Source: JACQWX01 sp041662295
GTDB lineage: Bacteria; Elusimicrobiota; Elusimicrobia; UBA1565; UBA9628
Length of the DNA: 64,000 bases
Reading direction: 5' to 3'
Assembly (NCBI GenBank): GCA_041662295.1
Contig: JBAZSR010000001.1
Coordinates: 1-64,000, forward strand
The notes beneath the pieces are model-generated. The model saw nothing but the letters and a program-made list of their open reading frames with translations. It did not search any database and was not told where the DNA came from. The position numbers were made by a program, and so were the translations under genes. Of this stretch, positions 49,688 to 57,968 are shown piece after piece (the first letter of the stretch is position 1; every line of letters starts with the position of its first letter).

Positions 49688-50146
49688 CTATGGACCCCAG
49701 GCTGTCATCAGGGCCTTCCGCGCTTTCTCGCCGATGCCCGGGAACGATGATTCCCGGGGACCGGCCACGTTGAGCGTCGCGGGCCGGGTCTTTTCCAGGA
49801 AGCGACGGATCCCCTCGGCCGGGTCCGTGGCGTCGAGCAGGACCACGGCCACGGGCTTGCCGTGCCGCAGGGCGAGTTCCCGGGTCAGGAGCGTGCCTCC
49901 GGCGAGAGGCAGCTTCAGAGCGAGGATCAGGGTGGCGTCGCCAGCCAGGACATTGGCCTCGGTGCGGGCCGGGTAGTCCGGCGACCGGCTTTCGGTGACA
50001 GGATAGCGGTCGGGCACGACCCCGTCCTCCGCGAGCCGCCCGGCCGGCACGGTGCCGCCGCACGGGATGCCGAGCGCCAGGGCGGCGTCTAAGGCCGCGC
50101 GGTCCACCCCGGTCTGGCCGCCCGAGATGACCCTGCCGGGTCTCAT
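49688..50146 (-). CDS. Putative molybdenum-cofactor-carrier-like protein
   Basis: The 152-residue protein has the Rossmann-type signature SGGQTGVDRAALDAAL of the putative molybdenum carrier/SLOG-related family, plus GTLLTRELALRHGKPV and DATDPAEGI. Plant relatives bind molybdenum cofactor, but many bacterial members are linked to nucleotide-derived ligands instead. No molybdenum genes are nearby. It overlaps the upstream secreted-protein gene as ATGA (50143-50146). Confidence 0.75.
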   Translation of the reverse strand: MRPGRVISGGQTGVDRAALDAALALGIPCGGTVPAGRLAEDGVVPDRYPVTESRSPDYPARTEANVLAGDATLILALKLPLAGGTLLTRELALRHGKPVAVVLLDATDPAEGIRRFLEKTRPATLNVAGPRESSFPGIGEKARKALMTAWGP

Positions 50147-51033
50147 GGGCCGGCTGCCAGGCCGAGCAGGATGACGCTGGTCGTCTTGGCGCTGGGAAGG
50201 CCCGCGGCCTTGCCGTCCTTGTCGAAGTCGGGCGCGAACCCTCCTGAGGCGTCCTGTTGGAGGGCGAGCTGAGCCAGGATCCTGGGCCGTATGGGAAGGT
50301 CCACGCTGACTTTGCCCGCGGCGAGCAGTGCCAGGCCCAGGGTCTCAGCGCTGTAGGACTGGCGGTGGAACACGGACTTGTCGAGGAACCCGACCCCGTC
50401 CCACATCCTCAGCGCCCGATAGAAGTGAGCCCTTCCCATGCCGCGGTCCTTCTCCGCCGCGGCCGCGATGAAGAGATGATCCGCCTGCTCGTTCCAGCGT
50501 TCGACCTTGCGGCTGGTCCGGACCTCGGTGCGCTCTCGCTTGGTCCCGGTCCGTGACACCGTCACCAGGTCCGTCTCGAAGAACGCGGCTTTGCTGCCAG
50601 GCCCCAAGAACGCGCCGGCGCCCCCGGTCTCCAGAAGGGGAGTGAACTTGCCGGCGGCCTTGACTCCTGCCCGCCGGGCCAGGGCGGTCCCGATGATGCG
50701 GCCGGCTTCCGTGGCCTTGAGCGCCCGCTGAGCCAGCATGTTGTCAGGGCAGAGCCAGTAGTCTTTGGAATCCGGGTTCTGTTTGACCAAGCCGAGCTCC
50801 GGGTCGAGGAGGCTGCTGAGGAAAGACATCGCCCGGCCCACGGATAGCTCCCCGCCAGGGTCAGCGGCACGGGCCTGGCAGGGGACCAGGGCCAGGCCCG
50901 CGGCAAGGGTTAGGATAGCGGCGCAAGCCGGGGCAGGGGTGCGGGCTAGGGCAGCGGCGCGAGCCAGGGCAGGGGTGCGGGCTAGGGCAGCGGCGCAAGC
51001 CAGGCTGGCGGCGTGCAGGAGGCTGGCGGTCAT
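50143..51033 (-). CDS. Predicted secreted protein with repeat-bearing signal region
   Basis: The 296-residue protein has an unusually long Ala-rich N-terminal region of about 57 residues ending CQARAADPGG, consistent with a signal peptide. Part of it is encoded by a 36-bp tandem repeat. The mature part has no recognised motif, but its residues 60-290 look like an alpha/alpha toroid-type all-helical fold. The real start may be downstream of ATG 51033. Confidence 0.5.
   Translation of the reverse strand: MTASLLHAASLACAAALARTPALARAAALARTPAPACAAILTLAAGLALVPCQARAADPGGELSVGRAMSFLSSLLDPELGLVKQNPDSKDYWLCPDNMLAQRALKATEAGRIIGTALARRAGVKAAGKFTPLLETGGAGAFLGPGSKAAFFETDLVTVSRTGTKRERTEVRTSRKVERWNEQADHLFIAAAAEKDRGMGRAHFYRALRMWDGVGFLDKSVFHRQSYSAETLGLALLAAGKVSVDLPIRPRILAQLALQQDASGGFAPDFDKDGKAAGLPSAKTTSVILLGLAAGP
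50921..51004 (-). repeat. 36-bp tandem repeat in a signal-peptide region
   Basis: Two copies of a 36-bp unit (50921-50956 and 50957-50992) differ at two positions, and a third partial copy continues to 51004. The unit encodes a 12-residue Ala/Arg/Leu/Thr/Pro block, so copy-number change keeps the frame. Confidence 0.85.
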
Positions 51034-51088
51034 GGTCTCATCTTACGAAATGTCGGCTTCGGCAATCAGCCGCATCTGGCCGGATCCA

Positions 51089-51161
51089 GCCTGAAGTTTT
51101 GGTTGCGTATCGATTCATTTCACTCGCCCCGGGGCCAGTGGAATAGCGTTTCCATGCATTT
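51089..51161 (-). repeat. Dispersed hairpin repeat, copy A
   Basis: This 73-bp element matches copy B at 61902-61974 with 63 of 73 identities. Its middle (51117-51144) forms a 14-bp stem with one mismatch, and changes between copies keep pairing. It lies between two minus-strand genes, downstream of the XRE gene and upstream of the secreted-protein gene. Confidence 0.8.
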
Positions 51162-51166
51162 CGCCT

Positions 51167-51502
51167 CTATTGACTCTCATCGAGCCATTCGTTGTCGAGA
51201 TGGGCTTGGCGCCGGTCAAGCTCGTAGAGCGCCCCTGCGGGCAGCGCCAGGAGACGGCACCCGAGGGCTGCATAGAGCCGTCTCAGCGTGCTGAGCCTGC
51301 TGTCCGCGCCCTTCTCGGCGCGGCCGACCAATGAGGCGGAGACACCGGCTTTGGCGGCGAGCTGCTTTCGATTCAGTCCGAAGCGGATGCGCATGCGGCG
51401 CAGGCATTCGCCGGTATCCCACGACGCGAATTCAGCGGGGGCCGACTCCCCATGCGCGAGCGCGTCGCGCACCGGGTCAGGGAAGTCCTGGAGTTTCCCC
51501 AT
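51167..51502 (-). CDS. XRE-family helix-turn-helix regulator
   Basis: The 111-residue protein has an HTH of the Cro/C1 type (RIRFGLNRKQLAAKAGVSAS, then LVGRAEKG). The start at 51502 (MGKLQDFPDP) lies 4 nt after TATACT on the minus strand. A longer frame would cover the promoter. Its shape is like antitoxins of the HigA/HipB type, but no toxin gene lies beside it. It is divergent from the ADP-ribosylglycohydrolase gene and may regulate it. Confidence 0.75.
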   Translation of the reverse strand: MGKLQDFPDPVRDALAHGESAPAEFASWDTGECLRRMRIRFGLNRKQLAAKAGVSASLVGRAEKGADSRLSTLRRLYAALGCRLLALPAGALYELDRRQAHLDNEWLDESQ

Positions 51503-51557
51503 ATAGAGTATACGACCGACCCCTGCAAAAAGTTCCCTTGTGATATGATGTCCATGC
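51503..51557. promoter_or_regulatory. Divergent promoters of XRE and ADP-ribosylglycohydrolase genes
   Basis: This 55-bp gap has TATGAT (51544-51549) ending 8 nt before ATG 51558 on the plus strand, and TATACT (51512-51507) ending 4 nt before ATG 51502 on the minus strand. Neither gene has a Shine-Dalgarno sequence. The overlap of promoters would let the XRE protein control both. Confidence 0.45.
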
Positions 51558-52514
51558 ATGGCGGACCTCGAGACGCTCAGAAGCCGTTTCCGCGGCAGCC
51601 TCCTCGGCCTGGCTGCCGGAGACGCCCTCGGCACGACCCTCGAGTTCAAGAGTCCTGGCTCCTTTGCTCCCATCAGCGGCATGGTTGGCGGAGGTCCCTT
51701 CCGCCTCAAGCCCGGGCAGTGGACCGACGACACCTCCATGGCCCTGTGCCTGGCCGAGAGCCTCGTGGAGCGCCGGGGCTTCGACCCCGTGGACCAGTTG
51801 AAGAGGTACTGCGCCTGGATGGACCACGGACACATGAGCTCGCGGGGAGACTGCTTCGACATCGGGGGCACCTGCAAGGCTGCCCTTCGCCGCTTCCAGG
51901 AGTCCGGGGAGAAGAACCCGGCCTGCGGCCTGACCGAGGAGAGCTCTGCCGGCAACGGCTCCATTATGCGCCTGGCGCCCGTGCCCTTGGCCTTCGCGGC
52001 CCTGCCCAAGGACGCTGTGAAGAAGTCCGGGGAGAGCTCCATGACCACGCACGCGGTCAAGGACAGCGTGGACGCCTGCAGGTATCTCGGAGGCCTGATC
52101 ACGGCAGCGGTCCGGGGCGCGTCCAAAGAGGCCCTGGTCTCGGAGCGCTTCGCGCCTGTCCCGGGGATGTGGAAGGCTTCTCCGCTTTCTCCTGCCATCG
52201 ACGAGGTCGCCATGGGCTCGTTCAAGAGGCTCGAGCCTCCGAAGATCAAGGGCACGGGACACGTGGTGCGGAGCCTGGAGGCCGCGCTCTGGGCGTTCCA
52301 TAAGAGCTCAGGATTCGAGCACGGCGCCCTCCTCGCGGTCAACCTAGGTGACGACGCCGACACCACCGGCGCCGTGTACGGTCAGCTTGCGGGCGCCTTC
52401 TACGGCGAGGAGGCCATCCCTGAGGATTGGCGCAAGAAGCTCGCCATGAACTCGGTCATCGCAGGGTATGCGGACAAGCTGCTAGAATTGGCTCAGACCA
52501 TGGGGGACTTGTGA
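51558..52514 (+). CDS. ADP-ribosylglycohydrolase-family protein
   Basis: The 318-residue protein has the DraG/ARH motifs: GLAAGDALGTTLEF, GQWTDDTSMAL (metal-binding Thr/Asp/Asp) and LGDDADTTGAVYGQLAGA. The family removes ADP-ribose from Arg, Ser or nucleic acids, or splits related compounds. The essential acidic residues are present. No ADP-ribosyltransferase is adjacent. It is coupled to the next gene (GTGA 52511-52514). Confidence 0.88.
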   Translation: MADLETLRSRFRGSLLGLAAGDALGTTLEFKSPGSFAPISGMVGGGPFRLKPGQWTDDTSMALCLAESLVERRGFDPVDQLKRYCAWMDHGHMSSRGDCFDIGGTCKAALRRFQESGEKNPACGLTEESSAGNGSIMRLAPVPLAFAALPKDAVKKSGESSMTTHAVKDSVDACRYLGGLITAAVRGASKEALVSERFAPVPGMWKASPLSPAIDEVAMGSFKRLEPPKIKGTGHVVRSLEAALWAFHKSSGFEHGALLAVNLGDDADTTGAVYGQLAGAFYGEEAIPEDWRKKLAMNSVIAGYADKLLELAQTMGDL

Positions 52515-53002
52515 TTTCCGGCGCTGAGACGGCCTATCTCGACATCGAGACCTCGTTCTCCCGGGCCATCACCATCATCGGCATCCACCGGCCCGGCAGG
52601 GGCACGGTACAGCTCGTCCGGCCCGAGGCGGACCGGGAGAGGACCATGGCCGTGCTTGAAGGTGTTTCGCGGCTCGTCACCTTCAATGGCACCTGCTTCG
52701 ACCTGCCCGTCATCCGGGGTGAACTCGGCGTGGACTTAAAGACCCGCTTCGACCACTTCGACCTGCGCTACGCCTGCGCCAGGCAGGGCTTGAAGGGCGG
52801 TTTGAAGAAGATCGAGCTCCTGCTGGGCATCTCCCGCGACACCGAGGGCGTGGACGGCTGGGCAGCCATGCGTCTCTGGGAGGAGTGGACTCGCGGATGC
52901 AAGGAGTCGCTCGACCTTCTGCTCCGGTACAACCGCGAGGACATCGAGAACCTGCCCGTGCTCGAGGCCAAGCTCTCGGGCCGCCTTCCTGCCGCGGCCT
53001 GA
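52511..53002 (+). CDS. RNase H-like (YprB-type) exonuclease
   Basis: The 163-residue protein matches the RNase_H_2/YprB family. DEDDy residues appear in AYLDIET (Asp11, Glu13), TFNGTCFDLPVI, and YNREDIENL with Tyr and Asp four apart. It is probably a single-strand-directed 3'-5' exonuclease. The GTG at 52511 overlaps the preceding stop. Confidence 0.8.
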   Translation: MISGAETAYLDIETSFSRAITIIGIHRPGRGTVQLVRPEADRERTMAVLEGVSRLVTFNGTCFDLPVIRGELGVDLKTRFDHFDLRYACARQGLKGGLKKIELLLGISRDTEGVDGWAAMRLWEEWTRGCKESLDLLLRYNREDIENLPVLEAKLSGRLPAAA

Positions 53003-53052
53003 GGCGGTCGTGGGCGCGGCGAGGGTCGCTAGCGAATTCCACCATGAGAAAA

Positions 53053-53095
53053 TTAACAAGCGAGTCAATTTGCCTATAGGCAATTAAACTAGTAT
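53053..53095 (+). promoter_or_regulatory. Palindrome and promoter-like elements before DUF4143 gene 2
   Basis: TTGCCTATAGGCAA (53070-53083) is a perfect 14-bp palindrome. It overlaps a possible -10 TATAGG (53075-53080) placed 16 bp after TTAACA (53053-53058). A second -10-like TAGTAT ends 9 nt before the ATG at 53105. This fits an operator covering a promoter. Confidence 0.4.
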
Positions 53096-53104
53096 CATCA
53101 TCTA

Positions 53105-54220
53105 ATGTTGGAGCGCTATCTGCGGGGGCAGGCGGAAGACGATCTCGGGAGCAAGATGGTCTTTGTGGGGGGGGCCAGGCAAGTGGGAAAGACCACGCTG
53201 GCCAAGTCGCTGCTGGGAAAAGAGCGGGCGGGCTACCTCAACTGGGACGTCGATGAGCATCGGGAAAGGATCCTCAAGGGCGAACTGCCGAACACGACGC
53301 TATGGGCGCTCGACGAGATCCACAAGTACCGTTCTTGGCGCAATTATCTCAAAGGACTCTACGACGGCAGGCGGCCGGGCCAGCGGGTCCTCGTCACCGG
53401 CAGCGGGCGCCTTGACCTCTACAGGTTCGGCGGGGATTCGCTTCAAGGCCGGTACCACTTTCTGCGTCTTCATCCACTCTCCGCCGCGGAGCTGAGATTG
53501 CGTACAGAGAAGGATTTCCACGATCTTCTCGAATTGGGGGGGTTCCCCGAACCGTTCCTGGGAGGTTCCGAGATCGAGGCCAAGCGGTGGTCCAGGGAGT
53601 ATCGCAGCCGCCTTGTCCGGGACGATATCGCCAGCCTGGAACAGGTGCAGGACTTGGGCAAGCTGGAGCTGCTGATCATGCGGCTGCCCGAGCTGGTCGG
53701 GTCCCCGCTGTCCATTAACGGACTGCGGGAGGATCTGCAGGTGAGCCACAAGGCCCTGAGCCACTGGCTTCTCGTCCTGGAAAGGCTCTATGCGATCGTC
53801 CGTCTACCGCCTTTCGGGGCGGCGAAGATTCGAGCCGTGAAGAAGGAGCAGAAGCACTACCACTACGACTGGACTTTAGTGAAGGACCCGGGTCTGCGCT
53901 TCGAGAATCTGGTGGCCATGCACCTGCTCAAGTGGGCGCACTTCCAGGAGGATGCGTTTGGACGGGACATGGAACTGCGCTATTTTCGCGACGTGGACGG
54001 CCGGGAGGTCGATTTCGTGGTGATGGAGGACGGCAGGCCCCTGCACTTGGTGGAGTGCAAATGGGACGATGCGCCACCTGCGCCCGGCCTGCGGTATCTG
54101 ATGGCGCGGGTGACGAAGGTCCAGGCGTGGCAGATATCGGCGGCGGGCAAGAAGGATTACATCACGCCGGACGGTATCCGGGTCTGTCCCGCCCTGCGGT
54201 TTTTGGAAGGGCTTGTCTGA
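53105..54220 (+). CDS. DUF4143-type AAA+ ATPase (second copy)
   Basis: The 371-residue protein has Walker A GGARQVGKTT (22-31), Walker B LWALDEIHKY and sensor VTGSGRLDLY. A central winged-helix-like region precedes the C-terminal nuclease-like REVDFV (near 300) and VECKW (near 316). It shares the architecture of the protein at 10730-11869, but the sequences differ strongly, so they are not a recent duplication. Confidence 0.85.
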   Translation: MLERYLRGQAEDDLGSKMVFVGGARQVGKTTLAKSLLGKERAGYLNWDVDEHRERILKGELPNTTLWALDEIHKYRSWRNYLKGLYDGRRPGQRVLVTGSGRLDLYRFGGDSLQGRYHFLRLHPLSAAELRLRTEKDFHDLLELGGFPEPFLGGSEIEAKRWSREYRSRLVRDDIASLEQVQDLGKLELLIMRLPELVGSPLSINGLREDLQVSHKALSHWLLVLERLYAIVRLPPFGAAKIRAVKKEQKHYHYDWTLVKDPGLRFENLVAMHLLKWAHFQEDAFGRDMELRYFRDVDGREVDFVVMEDGRPLHLVECKWDDAPPAPGLRYLMARVTKVQAWQISAAGKKDYITPDGIRVCPALRFLEGLV

Positions 54221-54253
54221 CGGCGGAAGGCGAGGACCGGCAACAAAAAGATC

Positions 54254-54327
54254 TGCGCCCGCCTGGACTTGAACCAGGGACCATCCCGTTATGAGCGGGG
54301 TGCTCTGACCAACTGAGCTACGGGCGC
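54254..54327 (-). tRNA. tRNA with CAT anticodon (Met elongator or Ile2)
   Basis: A 74-nt cloverleaf is visible on the minus strand. The 7-bp acceptor is GCGCCCG/CGGGCGC, the D arm reads GTAGCTCAGTTGGTCAGAGC, and the T arm is CCTGG-TTCAAGT-CCAGG. The anticodon loop CTCATAA gives CAT. The anticodon stem has one outer C-A mismatch. CCA is not encoded. CAT can be elongator Met or lysidine-modified Ile, which sequence inspection alone does not settle. A T-run follows. Confidence 0.93.
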
Positions 54328-54335
54328 GTACCGGG

Positions 54336-54341
54336 ATTCTA
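54336..54341 (-). promoter_or_regulatory. -10 element of the tRNA gene
   Basis: TAGAAT on the minus strand ends 8 nt before the mature 5' end of the tRNA, so transcription would start almost at the mature end. The same hexamer and spacing appear before the gene at 45651. Confidence 0.45.
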
Positions 54342-54371
54342 CAATACTTGCCCGACGGCCGCGGCCGGGAG

Positions 54372-56423
54372 TCAGAACTTCGCGCTGAGCGAGCCTTTGA
54401 CCGAGATGCCCGGCGAGAGTTCGGAGGGGCTCTCCTGGTACCGCACATCGCCGAGGTTCTCCGCCACGAAGGACGCCTGGAGGTGGGGGCCGAAGTCCTT
54501 CCAGAGCCTGACGCTCAAGAGGGAGTGGCTGGGGCTGGTCAGGTAGTTGGCGTCATCCTGGTACTGCTTGTCCTTGTAGGCCCACCACAGGCTCATGCCC
54601 AGCCACGGGTGCGCCCACTCCGCCGACAGGGTCGCGGCGTGCGCTGGCGTGTTGGCGAGGGTCCTGCCCTCGAGCGCCGCGTTGCTGGAGAAGCGGCGGA
54701 TCCTCGATTGGTGGGCGCTCACGGCCGCGGAGAAGGAGACTCGTTCGACCGGCGCGACCCTGGCGTCGAGCTCCGCGCCGTAGATGTCCACCCGGGCCAC
54801 GTTCTGCCTCTGGTAGATCGGCTTGATCCCGCTGATGTTGACGGTCCGGCCGGTGTTGACGGAGTAGATGAAGTCCCGTCCCTGGGTGAAGAACAGGCTC
54901 GGCGAGACCCTCAGCCACCCCTCTTCGGTCCAATCCCCGCCGAACTCGTAGGAGTCGAGGGTCTCGGGGTCGAGGTCCGGGTTGCCCTGGGAGACTTGGT
55001 TGGAGCGCAGGAGCGACAGGCACATGTCCTCGAGCGTGGGGGGACGGAACCCCCTGCCGAGGGACGCGTACACGGACCAGCGTTGGCTCGGCAGAAAGCG
55101 CAGGCCTGCCTTGCCGGTGTAGGCGTTCCAGGCCCGGCCGGAGAGCGGTCCATTGAGCCCGACCCAGCCCGAGTTCGTGGGGTTGAAGTAGTTGCCGTCG
55201 AAGAAGCGGGCCTGGTCGATTCGGGCGGCAGCGAAGGCCTTGAGCCGGCCGTCCTGGAAGGATAGCTCGTCTTGGAGGAAGAAGGAGAGCAGGGACATCT
55301 GGCCGCGGTTGTCGATGGAGGAGTAGGGCGCGGTCCTGTAGTGGTCGTGCGAATCCACTTTGCCCAGCCTGAAATCCAGTCCCGCGGTCAAGGACTGGCT
55401 GAGGAAGAGGGGAGGAGTCCAGGCCAGGGCGACGCCCAGGTCCGAGCGGTCCGCCAGAACATCGATGCGCTCGTACTCATTGCCGGTCCTGAGCCGCTCT
55501 GTGGTCCTGCCGTAGTCCTGGCGCTGGAGGTGGGAATCGAGCCTCCACGCGTGTCCCTTGGCCTTCCCCTTCCAGGACAGGCGCCAGAAATCCGTGCTGT
55601 AGGCGCGGTTGTTGCCGTTTTCCGCGAGGATGGTCTGCCCCTCTCCCCGAAGGTCGTCGAAGCGGTTGAATTCGAACTCAAGGCCGCTGCTTCCTGTCTC
55701 CCAGCCGACCTTTGCGCCCAGCCCGGATGCCCTGGCGAATCGCGGCCGCGTGAACGCGGTCCGCTGAGCTTCGGGAGCGGAGATGTAGCCGCTGCTCTGC
55801 AATCCCTGGCCTGAGATGCCCCAGGTCACGGTGCCCGGGCCCAGGTTCGAGCGGCCCGAGACCGAGGCCTTGGCTGAGCGGGTGTCATAGGTGCCATAGG
55901 AGACCCTGGCGCGGGCCTCCAGGGGCTTGGCCGGCTTCTTGGAGATGACGTGGATGACGCCTGCCAGGGCGCCGCCTCCGTAGGCGTAGGAGCCGGGGCC
56001 CTTCAAGACCTCGACAGCCTCGATCTCGGCGAGGTCGAGCCGGTTGAAGTTCGCGGTCCCGGTCGCAGAGGTGTTCACGGGCACGCCGTCGAGGAGCACG
56101 AGGGTGCGGCCCTGCTCGCTGGCAGGCAGTCCCCGCACGCTCACAAAAGCGTGGTAGGACGAGTCGCCGTAGGTGCGCCAGGCATTGACGCCCGAGGCCT
56201 GCCGCAGGGCCTGATCGAGGTTCTCGGTGCCCGAGCGGGAGAGGTCCTTGTTGTCGAGCACCTCGAGCCTGCCCACGACCTCCCTCCACGGCTGAGGGGA
56301 GCGGCTGGCAGTCACCACGATGGTGTCGAGCCATGCTTTGCGGGCCTGGGCTGGGAGGGGTTCCGCTGCCGCGGCCGTAAAGGACAGGACCAGCAGGAGG
56401 ACGCAGTTGAAAAGGGCCATCAA
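54372..56423 (-). CDS. TonB-dependent outer-membrane receptor
   Basis: The 683-residue receptor has a signal peptide (about 1-27), a TonB-box-like DTIVVTASR, a plug domain with VSVRGLPAS and ALAGVIHVISKKP, and a beta-barrel ending in Phe (SLSAKF), as outer-membrane proteins do. It imports a scarce ligand, such as iron chelates or cobalamin. A B12-dependent reductase is encoded in the window, so cobalamin is possible. No TonB, ABC genes or cobalamin riboswitch lie beside it. It is coupled to the DUF2779 gene (ATGA 56420-56423). Confidence 0.92.
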   Translation of the reverse strand: MMALFNCVLLLVLSFTAAAAEPLPAQARKAWLDTIVVTASRSPQPWREVVGRLEVLDNKDLSRSGTENLDQALRQASGVNAWRTYGDSSYHAFVSVRGLPASEQGRTLVLLDGVPVNTSATGTANFNRLDLAEIEAVEVLKGPGSYAYGGGALAGVIHVISKKPAKPLEARARVSYGTYDTRSAKASVSGRSNLGPGTVTWGISGQGLQSSGYISAPEAQRTAFTRPRFARASGLGAKVGWETGSSGLEFEFNRFDDLRGEGQTILAENGNNRAYSTDFWRLSWKGKAKGHAWRLDSHLQRQDYGRTTERLRTGNEYERIDVLADRSDLGVALAWTPPLFLSQSLTAGLDFRLGKVDSHDHYRTAPYSSIDNRGQMSLLSFFLQDELSFQDGRLKAFAAARIDQARFFDGNYFNPTNSGWVGLNGPLSGRAWNAYTGKAGLRFLPSQRWSVYASLGRGFRPPTLEDMCLSLLRSNQVSQGNPDLDPETLDSYEFGGDWTEEGWLRVSPSLFFTQGRDFIYSVNTGRTVNISGIKPIYQRQNVARVDIYGAELDARVAPVERVSFSAAVSAHQSRIRRFSSNAALEGRTLANTPAHAATLSAEWAHPWLGMSLWWAYKDKQYQDDANYLTSPSHSLLSVRLWKDFGPHLQASFVAENLGDVRYQESPSELSPGISVKGSLSAKF

Positions 56424-57916
56424 GAGCCTTCCTCAACTGCGCGGGAGAGGATTTCGACTAGTCTGACCATGGCCAGGGTGTCCTGGCCGCAGTATTCCTT
56501 GAGGTTCGCTTTGAGGCGTTCGGCTTCCTCTGGGTCGAGCTTGCCGGACATCAGCTGGAGATAGGCTGCTTGAGCGTCTTCTCCATTGGCGACTGCCAAG
56601 CCGGCATAGGTCATGTCAGGGACCAGGACAGGGAGCACTTTCTTGATGGACCACCTGCCCTTGAACCCTGGGTGGACATAATGTGCTCTGCTGAAGGATT
56701 CTGCTGAATCCCAAAGCCTTTGTTTAATGCTTAGAAGGGGCGTGGAAGCTGAAGGGAAATGTTCAGCCAGCACCTTCAGGCACATCCCCTCGAAGTCCTT
56801 GCTGTAGGCTATGACGGAACCTGAAGAAGCGATGTTTTTTACAAGAAAATCAACCAACCTGGGCCGCGGGTCTTCAGTTGCGCTGCCAAGGTACTCCAGA
56901 TGGCGCAAGCTGCTTCCGGGAGTGTCCTGGATGTGCAGGGAGGCTTGGAAGGGAAGTTGTTCCATGGGCCGGCAATCGTCAAATGGCGGGATGGCTGGGC
57001 TGATGGTCTCGAAATCGAGATAGTGGAGCGGGTACTTCAGGCGCTTGATATGTTTTTGGATCTCAGACTTGTTGACCAGGGTCCGATGGTCTTTTTCAGC
57101 CAATCTTTGGAGCGCTTGCTGGGGAGAAAGGGGGAAGTCCTCCGGAATCGCGCTGATCTCGGAGATTCCGCGCTCCTGCAGTTGTCCGATCTTATCCCAG
57201 GAGAGGTGCTTGATATGGTGGATGGAGGTGTCCTGGATATCCTTCCAGCAGTGTTCGTAGAATCCGCACTTATGTTGGGCCTTGCACCACGGGCCTATCG
57301 CCGTCGAAGGCGGCGTAGTTGATTTCGCTATTTCTGCTAATTCGGCCAGTTTGGCTTTAATTTCGTGTTTTAAATGTCTGGTCTCCTCAGAAACGTCGGC
57401 AATTGTGAAGAGTTTGGCCAGATCCAATGGGCCTTTGCGCAGATAGCGGTTGTTGATGTAGACGATGCAGACTGCCGCGACGTTCAAGCCGGACTCTTCC
57501 AGGACATGTCTTTGGACTGCGGCATCCTGCACGTATACATCCTTGACCTCTCCCGAACTCTTCACCTCATAGAGGTTCCAGGATCCGCGTTTTCCCGCGA
57601 TGAGGATGTCCGGCCGCACCAGGGTATCGGCCGCCACGAAGGCCGCCTCGTAAATGGTCGTGGCGCCGGAATCCAGGGCCATCCGGGTCTCTTCGAGCGC
57701 CTCCTTGATATGGCGGTGGTCCGCCGTGATGAGGACCCCTCCGGGGAAGCGCTCCCGAGCCAATCCGCCCACGGCATGGCCTTGGTCGAATATCCTCTGC
57801 AAGGAAGGCGATGTCTTGGTCATGAGCTCCGGGTGATGGCGGTAGAGCCAAAGGGACTTGAGGCACTGCAGGCCCCGGATGTACTGGGATTTGGAAAGGA
57901 TGTAGGGCTGGGACAA
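56420..57916 (-). CDS. DUF2779 protein: Cas4-like nuclease plus RNase H-like domain
   Basis: The 498-residue protein has an N-terminal PD-(D/E)XK region (VRPDILIAGKRG, LYEVKSS) with Cys residues (C-x5-C then CGFYEHC) like the Fe-S Cas4/AddB type. Residues about 295-495 form a DEDD exonuclease-like domain (YLDFETISPAIP, AYSKDFEGMCL, YCGQDTLAMVRLVEIL). This is the DUF2779 arrangement. Function is unknown, and a nucleic-acid defence or repair role is plausible. There is no CRISPR locus in the window. The gene is more AT-rich than its neighbours. Confidence 0.85.
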   Translation of the reverse strand: MSQPYILSKSQYIRGLQCLKSLWLYRHHPELMTKTSPSLQRIFDQGHAVGGLARERFPGGVLITADHRHIKEALEETRMALDSGATTIYEAAFVAADTLVRPDILIAGKRGSWNLYEVKSSGEVKDVYVQDAAVQRHVLEESGLNVAAVCIVYINNRYLRKGPLDLAKLFTIADVSEETRHLKHEIKAKLAELAEIAKSTTPPSTAIGPWCKAQHKCGFYEHCWKDIQDTSIHHIKHLSWDKIGQLQERGISEISAIPEDFPLSPQQALQRLAEKDHRTLVNKSEIQKHIKRLKYPLHYLDFETISPAIPPFDDCRPMEQLPFQASLHIQDTPGSSLRHLEYLGSATEDPRPRLVDFLVKNIASSGSVIAYSKDFEGMCLKVLAEHFPSASTPLLSIKQRLWDSAESFSRAHYVHPGFKGRWSIKKVLPVLVPDMTYAGLAVANGEDAQAAYLQLMSGKLDPEEAERLKANLKEYCGQDTLAMVRLVEILSRAVEEGS

Positions 57917-57937
57917 GTAATTTCTCCGAAGGAATAA

Positions 57938-57954
57938 GAATATATTATATATTC
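57938..57954. promoter_or_regulatory. AT palindrome in divergent promoter region
   Basis: GAATATAT (57938-57945) and ATATATTC (57947-57954) form a perfect inverted repeat with one central base, between the divergent DUF2779 and surE genes. It probably holds their -10 elements and may bind a regulator. Confidence 0.4.
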
Positions 57955-57968
57955 ATAGCTTCAATCGA

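Noticed and set aside
51167..51502. Antitoxin of a toxin-antitoxin pair
   Set aside because: The XRE protein has no small toxin gene next to it. The flanking genes are a secreted protein and an ADP-ribosylglycohydrolase.
56420..57916. CRISPR-associated Cas4
   Set aside because: The N-terminus is Cas4-like, but the RNase H-like C-terminus makes it DUF2779. No CRISPR repeats or cas genes were found.
56424..57968. Cobalamin riboswitch upstream of the TonB receptor
   Set aside because: The receptor gene overlaps the DUF2779 gene by 4 nt, and only 52 bp lie upstream of that gene, too little for a riboswitch. None was seen before nrdJ either.
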